A stretch of DNA of 5,885 nucleotides, from assembly GCA_047632015.1 (NCBI GenBank), contig JBLIBC010000172.1, positions 1 through 5,885 of the forward strand, in the 5' to 3' direction. This document shows positions 1 to 5,885 of this stretch, piece after piece (the first letter of the stretch is position 1; every line of letters begins with the position of its first letter). The notes under the pieces are model-generated. The model did not search any database. It saw nothing but the letters and a program-made list of their open reading frames with translations, and was not told the DNA's origin. Made by a program: the position numbers and the translations under genes. This DNA comes from JBLIAZ01 sp047632015 (GTDB taxonomy: Bacteria; Bacteroidota; Bacteroidia; Flavobacteriales_C; GCA-002722245).

Positions 1-600
1 CATGTATGCTAAAGACTTATCAGTTACCACTTCTTTGTTTTCTCCAAACGACCTGCTGTTTATTACTGGGTTTTTTGGATTTACATTGATATCCACTACT
101 GGCGCAAAATTTATGTGTACACCTGTCAAACTGCATTGTCTAGCAATTTCAGCACCCATCTCATAAATTAAACTATCATGTTTAATTGCGCCCAACATCA
201 TTTGTCGAGGGAAGGTCAATACACTGTCTAATCTCATGCTCACACCCCATTCTCCATCAATGGAAGTTAACAAAGGAACTTTAGATAGCGCTTGCAAACG
301 GTTGTTTAATTTGACTTGTCGAACAGGACCTCCCTGCATATAAATCACTCCTCCAATCTCATGTTTTTCCACAAGCTTCATAATAGACTTCACATGCTCT
401 TCATCCTTTTTTGAATAAACAGGATACATGATTAACTGAGCAATCTTTTGCTCCAAAGTCATGCTGCTTAAAATTGAGTCTACCCACGGTGATTCTATGT
501 TCAAAAACGGAGGATCAATAGGCTTCTCTTGGGCCTTATTCACCGAAAACAAAAACAAGAAAAAAGGAATTATTAATAAAAAACGTTTATTCTGGAGCAT
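1..600 (-). CDS. Exported glycoside hydrolase family 3 protein (NagZ-like beta-N-acetylhexosaminidase), N-terminal part only
   Basis: This is the first 200 codons of a gene that runs off the left edge, read from an ATG at 600 with no stop in the window. Residues 1-24 form a signal peptide: a basic start (QNKR), a hydrophobic stretch (FLLIIPFFLFLFSV) and a likely cleavage after NKAQ, so the enzyme should act in the periplasm or at the outer membrane. The GH3 N-terminal barrel begins near residue 40 (SMTLEQKIAQLIM). It continues through IGGVIYMQGG (82-91), the substrate-loop region SIDGEWG (113-119) and NFAPVVDINVNP with NSRSFGEN (165-188), which is the pattern of the NagZ branch. That family cleaves N-acetylglucosamine from peptidoglycan fragments or other amino sugars. 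The catalytic KH-GHG loop would lie beyond the edge and cannot be checked. Bacteroidota relatives are often about 1000 residues with a C-terminal serine hydrolase domain; whether this one is cannot be seen. It is the last gene of the co-directional set, 142 bp after the radical SAM gene, so it may have its own promoter. Confidence 0.9.
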   Translation of the reverse strand, partial: MLQNKRFLLIIPFFLFLFSVNKAQEKPIDPPFLNIESPWVDSILSSMTLEQKIAQLIMYPVYSKKDEEHVKSIMKLVEKHEIGGVIYMQGGPVRQVKLNNRLQALSKVPLLTSIDGEWGVSMRLDSVLTFPRQMMLGAIKHDSLIYEMGAEIARQCSLTGVHINFAPVVDINVNPKNPVINSRSFGENKEVVTDKSLAYM

Positions 601-742
601 ACACAAAACTTAAATTTAGATACTAGTTTAAAAATACATTTATGTAAACTGCAATAACAGTTCCATGAAAAAGTATTTTAAACAATTTGATGTGTAAACT
701 TGATTTTAATGCTGAAAAAGGAAATATAACGCCTTCTGGTGA
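601..742. other. Intergenic gap, possible promoter region of the GH3 gene
   Basis: This 142-bp AT-rich stretch is the longest gap between genes in the window and lies directly upstream of the GH3 start. It holds no open frame of note and no GC-rich hairpin that would end transcription of the radical SAM gene. TGTAAACT occurs twice (643-650 and 693-700), with starts 50 bp apart. I found only one-mismatch resemblances to the Bacteroidota -7 element (TAnnTTTG), none with a well-spaced -33 element, so no promoter is called. Confidence 0.4.
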
Positions 743-1706
743 CTACCCCCAAACCTTGGTGCCTTCCGTACAATTTTTACAAATATCAATTTCAGAACGT
801 GAAATCAATAAGGACTGACGAAAACTTTGATACGGAGCCGACTCCCAAATGCTTTTAAAACCTTGACCCTTCAATTGACCTAATTGATGCGTAGTATCTT
901 TGTCAAAACAACACGGAACCACCCCTCCGTCCCAGGTTATAACACACGACTGCCACATTCTCCAACAGGAATTAACCATCTTATTTTTAGCACTCCATTT
1001 GCCGTCAGCACTTTTTTTATATCGGCTATAATCTTCGTTGGAAGGAATTAACTCATTACCGTCTTCATAGTCATAAACTTGGGCTGTTTTTAACCTCACC
1101 TCATCTACCCCAATTTCTTTTCCCAAAGCCAAAACATCATCAATTTCGTGCTCATTGGGCCTGACTACTAAGAATTGAAAAATCACATGAGGAGTCGAAG
1201 ATTTCATTTCTTTTTTCCATTTAACGATGTTCTTCGCACCTTCAATAACTTTATCTAATCCCCCTCCAATCCTGAAGGAAGAATAAGTTTCTTGTGTGGT
1301 CCCATCAATGGAAATAACCAACCTATCCAATCCAGATTCAAAAGTCTTTTTTGATACCTCATCAGTTAAATAATGAGCATTGGTAGAAGTCGCTGTGTAA
1401 ATCTTGTGCTTTTTCGCAAAACTGACCATCTCCAAAAAATTAGGATTTAAATATGGCTCTCCTTGAAAGTAAAAAAATGAGATAGTACAAATGAGCTGAC
1501 ATTTGCTCAATGGTATCATTGAACAACTTATTTTCAAGCATTCCCGTTGGTCGTGTAAATGCCCGCAAACCACTTGGACACTCGGGACATCTTAAATTAC
1601 AACTAGTGGTTGGCTCAAAAGAAACACTTGAAGGATAGCCTAATTGTATTGGTTTTTTAATCCATTTGGACAAATAATAACCCACTAACAATAAAAAGGA
1701 TTCCAT
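743..1706 (-). pseudogene. Radical SAM/SPASM domain protein, split by a one-base frameshift
   Basis: Two overlapping frames together encode one radical SAM protein. The first runs from ATG 1706 (a TAA lies two codons upstream) and carries the [4Fe-4S] motif in SFEPTTSCNLRCPECPSG (C36, C40, C43); it fails at a stop near 1440. The second frame continues from about 1477 to the TAG at 743. Removing one T from the seven-T run (A1471-1477 on the plus strand) restores LYYLIFYFQGEP and gives 320 residues. The rest is intact: the SAM-binding GEP motif (82-84), barrel strands such as LDRLVISIDGTT (126-137), and a C-terminal SPASM-type region with C247, C254, C265-C266 and the C309/C312 pair, which should hold an auxiliary iron-sulfur cluster. 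Such proteins usually modify peptides or small molecules by radical chemistry; the substrate is unknown and no precursor-peptide gene is nearby. As written neither half can work, because the cluster and the rest of the barrel are separated. The conserved sequence on both sides suggests a sequencing error or a very recent mutation. AAAAGGG lies one base before the ATG, too close for a normal ribosome site. Confidence 0.88.
1471..1477 (-). other. Frameshift site: seven-base homopolymer inside the radical SAM gene
   Basis: The plus strand has seven consecutive A (seven T in the mRNA sense). Upstream the codons read CTC ATT TTT TTA, but the conserved downstream frame needs CTC ATT TTT TAC TTT CAA. 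One extra base therefore explains the break, and the needed shift is +1. The heptamer T TTT TTA resembles a classical -1 slippery site, but a -1 slip here leads to ACT TTC AAG GAG AGC CAT ATT TAA, which stops at once. Miscounting of a homopolymer during sequencing, a real indel, or transcriptional slippage losing one U are the remaining explanations. Confidence 0.85.
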
Positions 1707-1776
1707 ACCCTTTTAATAGAGCGTGTCGACAGGATGTTTAATTGATCTTTTAAACTGGATTCAATGCCTAAATTTG

Positions 1777-3003
1777 TTAGCGAAAATAGCAACTTAATAT
1801 AGCAATATCATCAACGAAGGGTTTGTTTTTCTTGAATTTATTCAAGCTCATAATAAGCTCTGTATTTAGAGCTTCGGTATCAGTTCCTTTATATGCAGTA
1901 ATAATGTCACCTACTTTATCAGACCCAAACTCTTCCTCACTACTGTTTTCAACCTCTACCAACCCATCTGTATAACAAGTCATCATAGCTCCTTTGTCTA
2001 CTTTCACTTTACCCAACACAGGAGTGCCAATATCATCAAGCATACCGAGTCCCGGACATCCATCTGTTAATAATTGAATTTCACCATTTTGCTTCAACAC
2101 TGGAGGATTATGACCGCAATTAATGTATGTTAATTCCCTTGTAGTTAAATCAAATAAGCCAATAAACATGGTAATGAATTTTTCACCATTTGCACTCTCC
2201 ACTACTTTTTGATTCAACGTGGTTACTAACTCCTCTAAACTTTTAGAATACTTGGAAAGAACGCGAACATTAGCCTGGAAATTCCCCATTAAAATAGCTG
2301 CCGATATACCTTTTCCTGAAACATCAGCAATACAAACCGCCACCCTGGTATCGTCCAACCACATAATGTCGTAATAATCCCCTCCAACTTCATGATGACT
2401 CTGATAATAAGCTGAAATTGATATCTCATCATTCGTTTGCACAATAGACGGCAACAACATGTTTTGCATGTCACTTGCTAATTCTAATTCTTTTTTAATC
2501 CCTTCCTGCCTTAAAGCTTCGCGAGAGAATGCCTTGTTTTCCAAGGCCACTACTATAATGTTGGTAAAAGTTTGAATAAAAGAGAAATGCTTAATTATAG
2601 GGCTAATCTTCAAGGCTTCATTTATAATGTCTCCTATTAACAAATAAGCTAACGCCTTCTTTTTATGAATCACAGGAATAACAGTGTCAAAGTGGGAAAA
2701 AGGACCTTCAGTTAAATGATTAACTTCCGAAATTGATTTAATTGGAAGTAAATCGCCATGAACATCAATGCTAATTTCTGATGCTTTAATCCCATATGAA
2801 AGTGCTTGACCCCAATTTCCCTCGGCTGTAAAAAGCACTAGCTTTTCAATGTTTAGAGCCCTTAATGCATCTTCGTATATACCAAATAATATTTCTTTTG
2901 AAACATTACTGTTAATGGCCAAGGTTACTTCCAACAACGCATCAAGTTTAAGGTCTTTAATCTCAATCCGTTCTTGCGCTCTTTTTAACGATTTAACTGC
3001 CAT
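1777..3003 (-). CDS. GAF-like domain plus PP2C/SpoIIE-family serine/threonine phosphatase (RsbU-type)
   Basis: This is a complete 408-residue soluble protein with no signal peptide or membrane segment. Residues 1-25 are a charged helix, about 28-155 look like a divergent GAF sensory domain, and about 158-185 form a charged linker helix leading into the phosphatase. The SpoIIE/PPM domain starts at LASDMQNMLLP (175-185) and carries the metal-binding acidic residues: D209 in EVGGDYYD, D227 in IADVSGKG, D346 in YTDG and D398/D399 in VDDIAIL. The NCGHNPP motif (295-301) is also present, so the enzyme should be an active Mn/Mg-dependent phosphatase. Family members such as RsbU dephosphorylate anti-sigma-factor antagonists in partner-switching stress pathways; no STAS-domain antagonist or anti-sigma kinase gene is in the window, so the target is unknown. 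The ligand or signal of the GAF-like domain is also unknown. ATG 3003 is the only reasonable start, with a TAA upstream in frame. The gene lies 55 bp after the dipeptidase gene and 70 bp before the radical SAM gene, and co-transcription is plausible. Confidence 0.93.
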   Translation of the reverse strand: MAVKSLKRAQERIEIKDLKLDALLEVTLAINSNVSKEILFGIYEDALRALNIEKLVLFTAEGNWGQALSYGIKASEISIDVHGDLLPIKSISEVNHLTEGPFSHFDTVIPVIHKKKALAYLLIGDIINEALKISPIIKHFSFIQTFTNIIVVALENKAFSREALRQEGIKKELELASDMQNMLLPSIVQTNDEISISAYYQSHHEVGGDYYDIMWLDDTRVAVCIADVSGKGISAAILMGNFQANVRVLSKYSKSLEELVTTLNQKVVESANGEKFITMFIGLFDLTTRELTYINCGHNPPVLKQNGEIQLLTDGCPGLGMLDDIGTPVLGKVKVDKGAMMTCYTDGLVEVENSSEEEFGSDKVGDIITAYKGTDTEALNTELIMSLNKFKKNKPFVDDIAILSCYFR

Positions 3004-3012
3004 TTCTTTATT

Positions 3013-3032
3013 TAAATAAGTGCCTTTATTTA
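3013..3032 (-). other. Short A/T-only inverted repeat before the phosphatase gene
   Basis: TAAATAA (3013-3019) and TTATTTA (3026-3032) are perfect 7-bp inverted arms around a 6-base loop, in the 55-bp gap between the dipeptidase and phosphatase genes. All stem pairs are A-T and no T-run follows directly in the transcribed direction, so it is a poor intrinsic terminator. It could be a weak mRNA hairpin or a protein site, or chance in AT-rich DNA. Confidence 0.2.
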
Positions 3033-3058
3033 TATGTTACGTCGGAATTTAAAAAAAG

Positions 3059-4438
3059 TTAATTTTTTCCCGATGTTTTTTCAGTAAAGTATTTAAAAAA
3101 GTACGGAATCGTTTCAATACCCCTATAAAAATTGAACAATCCATAATGTTCGTTAGGCGAATGAATTGCATCACTGTTCAACCCAAAGCCCATCAATACA
3201 GCTTCTGATTTTAATTCCTTTTTAAATAAAGCTACAATTGGAATACTTCCACCTTGCTTTACCGGAATCGGTTTTTTACCAAACGTTTTTTGCATAGCAT
3301 CCGAGGCTGCCTGATAACCAGCGCTGCTAATATCAGTCAATGCTGGCTCCCCCCCATGATGCGGCGTAACTTTTACCTTTACGCCTTTTGGAGCAATACT
3401 AATGAAATGATTTGTAAACAAATCCGTGATTTTTTCTGATGATTGATTAGGCACTAAACGCATTGATATTTTCGCGTACGCCTTGGAGGGTAATACTGTT
3501 TTTGCTCCTTCACCAATGTACCCTCCCCAAATCCCATTCACATCCAAAGTTGGTCTTATTCCAGTACGTTCCGTTGTAGTATATCCGTGTTCACCATCTT
3601 CCGAATTAATATCAAGAGACTCCCTGAATTCATTTATATCAAAAGGTGCTCTGTTAATCTCTGTTCTTTCTTCCGCTGAAACCATTAATACGTCATTGTA
3701 AAAATTAGGAATCGAAATTTTGTTGTTTTTGTCTTTTAATGAAGCAATCATTTCACACAATACATTAATAGGATTGGCTACAGCCCCACCATATGTTCCA
3801 CTGTGTAAATCACGATTAGGCCCCAGCACTTCCACTTCCAAATACGACAACCCCTTAAGTCCTGCGGTAATACTCGGAGTATCATTAGCAATCATGTGTG
3901 TGTCGGAAATCAAGATCACGTCATTTTTTAACAAATCCCTGTGCTCTTTTACAAATGATTCTAAATTTTCAGAACCAATCTCCTCTTCACCTTCAATTAA
4001 CATTTTTACATTGCAGGGAAGTTCATTTGACTTGATCATGGCTTCCAAAGCTTTCATGTGCATGAAAAACTGACCTTTATCATCAGCGGCGCCTCTGGCG
4101 TAAATTTTTTCGTTTTTAATTACTGGTTCAAAGGGTGGAGAATCCCATAAATCCAAAGGATCTGCAGGTTGTACATCATAATGACCATATACTAAAACAG
4201 TAGGAAGTTCATTTGAAATTATTTTCTCACCATATACCGCTGGAAAACCATCAGTTTGCATCAGTTTTACTTGCTCTAAACCTGATTTTTTAGCAGCGTC
4301 TACTACCCAGTCCGCGGCTTTAAGTACATCCTCGGAATAATTGGCATCTGCACTCACCGAGGGAATCCTCAATAATTCGATTAATTCAGCTAAAAACCTG
4401 TCCTTTTGATCTTCAATAAAAATCCTACTTTGCTCCAT
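3059..4438 (-). CDS. M20-family metallopeptidase, cytoplasmic dipeptidase
   Basis: This is a complete 459-residue protein of the M20 (carboxypeptidase G2/carnosinase-like) family, close to the usual length of about 450-470. It should hydrolyse dipeptides or short peptides with a two-zinc centre. The expected residues are all visible: H86 and D88 in YGHYDVQPADP, the bridging D119 in ARGAADDKGQ, the general base E152 and metal ligand E153 in EGEEEIGSE, metal ligand D179 in LISDTH, H212 in RDLHSGTYGG and the last ligand H426 in SDAIHSPNEH. Residues 1-180 and about 370-459 form the catalytic domain, and about 190-365 the dimerisation or lid domain, with GGYIGEGAKTVLPSKA (305-320) typical of the CNDP-like group. 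There is no signal peptide, so it should be cytosolic and serve amino-acid recovery from peptides. ATG 4438 is the natural start because an in-frame TAA lies three codons upstream. It sits 77 bp after the CLC gene; exact substrate preference cannot be read from sequence. Confidence 0.95.
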   Translation of the reverse strand: MEQSRIFIEDQKDRFLAELIELLRIPSVSADANYSEDVLKAADWVVDAAKKSGLEQVKLMQTDGFPAVYGEKIISNELPTVLVYGHYDVQPADPLDLWDSPPFEPVIKNEKIYARGAADDKGQFFMHMKALEAMIKSNELPCNVKMLIEGEEEIGSENLESFVKEHRDLLKNDVILISDTHMIANDTPSITAGLKGLSYLEVEVLGPNRDLHSGTYGGAVANPINVLCEMIASLKDKNNKISIPNFYNDVLMVSAEERTEINRAPFDINEFRESLDINSEDGEHGYTTTERTGIRPTLDVNGIWGGYIGEGAKTVLPSKAYAKISMRLVPNQSSEKITDLFTNHFISIAPKGVKVKVTPHHGGEPALTDISSAGYQAASDAMQKTFGKKPIPVKQGGSIPIVALFKKELKSEAVLMGFGLNSDAIHSPNEHYGLFNFYRGIETIPYFFKYFTEKTSGKN

Positions 4439-4515
4439 ATAAACTTAATATTTTTTGAACAACAAGATACGGGTAGGAGATCAATTTACAAAGAGAATAA
4501 TCAGTTGAAAATTGG

Positions 4516-5802
4516 CTATTTGTTCTTATTAAAAACTTTCCGGGGATACAACCAATATTTTTGCGCACTTACAAATTGCGACGAATAAATACCAGTGTAA
4601 CCCGAACTTAAATAAGCGGAAAAACAAGCTAAAGCAATGTATAAGCCTCCTTGAATACCAAACAACTCCATCCCCATTACAGTGCAAGCAATAGGGGTGT
4701 TTGTAGCTCCAGAAAACACCGCCACAAATCCCATCCCTGCTAATAACGCCATTGGTAATGGAACAAACCAAACTAATGCATTGCCCAAAGTCGCTCCAAT
4801 AAAAAACAAAGGTGTTACCTCACCTCCTTTAAACCCAGCTCCCAAAGTAAAAGCGGTAAAAATAATTTTTATTGCAAAATCATAGGAGTTTAAAGTTTCG
4901 GTAAAAGCATCCACAATTATTGGAATTCCCAGTCCTATGTATTTAGGAGCCAAAATAGGGCCCATAAAATACACAGTTAATGCAATTACGATCCCTCCGA
5001 CAAACGGCCTTAATGGACTGAATTTAATCTTTTTGAATAACATCCCCCAAAACCTGGTCGTGTGTGTAAATAACATAGCAGTAATACCACAAATCAACCC
5101 TACAAATAGTGACCAAAAGAAATTTGGAGTTGACATGCTTGGGACTACATTTACATTAATTAACTCAGAATAATCAGTGTGATTCACTCCCCATAAATCG
5201 CAAATAAAATCGGCTATTAACGCAGTCATTGCACTTGGAATGAATGCATTCCATCGATATTTTGACAAAACCAAAACCTCCAAAGCAAATATTGCGCCTG
5301 CTAACGGAGTCCCAAAAACAGATGCAAACCCAGCACTTACTCCAATGATTAAAATTATTTTCCTATCCTCTTTTCCAAGGTTAAATACTGAGGTAAACTG
5401 ATCGGCTATTGCGCCTCCCATTTGTACTGCTGTTCCTTCACGACCAGCTGAGCCTCCAAACAAGTGAGTGAGAATAGTTCCAGCAAATACAAGTGGAGCC
5501 ATTATTAAAGGAATCTTGTTTTTTGGCTTGTAGTATTCTTCAATAATTTGGTTGTTTCCCTTAACTACTTCTCTACCCCATTTCCAATACAACAATCCGA
5601 TGACTAATCCTGAAATCGGTAAAAACCAAACTATCCGCAAATCACTCTCTCGGACATTTTCAGCCCAATGTAAAAAGTGTAAAAATATAGCCGAAGCACT
5701 CCCTGTTATACAACCTACCAACAACGAAAGAGTAAGCCACTTAACCAAGTATTTGACGAAGAAATTATTTGATATTTTATTAAACTTACTTCCCACGAAC
5801 AC
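4516..5802 (-). CDS. CLC-family anion transporter, probable fluoride/proton antiporter (CLC-F type)
   Basis: This is a complete 428-residue polytopic inner-membrane protein with many hydrophobic helices and no cytoplasmic CBS domains. The CLC fold is clear, but its signatures are those of the fluoride-exporting CLC-F branch rather than chloride channels. The usual GSGIP loop is replaced by VVKGNNQIIEEY (79-90); the gating-glutamate motif is GREGT (120-124, E122 kept) instead of GREGP; and the GxFxP region reads FKGGEVTP (324-331, with E328 and T330). The inner proton glutamate of the E. coli antiporter appears to be replaced by V176, after E175 in IFALEV. The C-terminal anion-site region SSGYTGIYSSQ (399-409) supplies conserved tyrosines Y402 and Y406. 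CLC-F proteins expel fluoride by exchange with protons; this function is inferred. The start is GTG 5802, with an in-frame TAG five codons upstream and no nearby ATG; GTG 5796 is an alternative. No fluoride riboswitch is recognisable in the 83 bp visible upstream. It is the first gene of the co-directional run. Confidence 0.9.
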   Translation of the reverse strand: MFVGSKFNKISNNFFVKYLVKWLTLSLLVGCITGSASAIFLHFLHWAENVRESDLRIVWFLPISGLVIGLLYWKWGREVVKGNNQIIEEYYKPKNKIPLIMAPLVFAGTILTHLFGGSAGREGTAVQMGGAIADQFTSVFNLGKEDRKIILIIGVSAGFASVFGTPLAGAIFALEVLVLSKYRWNAFIPSAMTALIADFICDLWGVNHTDYSELINVNVVPSMSTPNFFWSLFVGLICGITAMLFTHTTRFWGMLFKKIKFSPLRPFVGGIVIALTVYFMGPILAPKYIGLGIPIIVDAFTETLNSYDFAIKIIFTAFTLGAGFKGGEVTPLFFIGATLGNALVWFVPLPMALLAGMGFVAVFSGATNTPIACTVMGMELFGIQGGLYIALACFSAYLSSGYTGIYSSQFVSAQKYWLYPRKVFNKNK

Positions 5803-5885
5803 TAAATTAAAGAACTATATCAATTAAGCAATTATGAATCAACTAAACCTATAAATTGCGCCCTATTTGCTGTCTGTCGAGACTT

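Noticed and set aside
1471..1480. HIV-like slippery heptamer T TTT TTA suggesting programmed -1 frameshifting in the radical SAM gene
   Set aside because: The downstream conserved frame needs a +1 shift; a -1 shift meets a stop within eight codons.
1736..1755. GTTTAA/TTAAAC inverted repeat after the phosphatase stop as a terminator
   Set aside because: The stem is only six pairs, nearly all A-T, with an 8-base loop and no T-run after it.
2289..2474. Minus-strand 61-codon frame inside the phosphatase gene
   Set aside because: It lies in another frame wholly within a conserved PP2C catalytic region.
3254..4073. Plus-strand open frames across the dipeptidase gene
   Set aside because: They mirror a fully conserved M20 gene on the minus strand, and their translations show no recognisable domain.
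4439..4515. Promoter for the dipeptidase in the 77-bp gap
   Set aside because: Only partial matches to the Bacteroidota TAnnTTTG element were seen, without a properly placed -33 element.
4529..4771. Minus-strand 80-codon frame inside the CLC gene
   Set aside because: It is an out-of-frame shadow of the conserved C-terminal helices.
4682..5827. Plus-strand open frames opposite the CLC gene
   Set aside because: They are antisense shadows of a conserved membrane protein, with no domain or ribosome site of their own.

Overview
The window looks like chromosomal DNA from a member of the Bacteroidota, probably a flavobacterium-like aquatic or marine lineage. The support is AT-rich sequence, no convincing Shine-Dalgarno sequences before the starts, and protein families typical of that phylum: a signal-peptide-bearing GH3 of the NagZ type, a Bacteroidota-style radical SAM/SPASM protein and a GAF-like plus SpoIIE phosphatase. 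The phylum is an inference; no rRNA or other marker gene is present.

All five genes lie on the minus strand, so transcription runs from high to low coordinates. In that order they are: a CLC-family anion transporter with the signature residues of the fluoride/proton (CLC-F) branch (5802-4516, GTG start); a complete M20 metallo-dipeptidase (4438-3059); a complete GAF-like plus PP2C/SpoIIE serine/threonine phosphatase (3003-1777); a radical SAM/SPASM protein split by a one-base frameshift in a seven-base homopolymer (1706-743); and the first 200 residues of an exported GH3 beta-N-acetylhexosaminidase cut by the left edge (600-1). Gaps between genes are 77, 55, 70 and 142 bp. No gene is supported on the plus strand; the plus-strand open frames mirror minus-strand genes.

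The genes could be partly co-transcribed, but they do not form an obvious single pathway: ion detoxification, peptide breakdown, signalling, an uncharacterised radical reaction and cell-wall sugar cleavage. I see no tRNA, rRNA, CRISPR array, insertion sequence, strong terminator or riboswitch. The points most worth a second look are the CLC-F residues in the transporter, with no recognisable fluoride riboswitch in the 83 bp visible upstream, and the homopolymer frameshift in an otherwise intact radical SAM gene. I did not find a convincing new biological system here.
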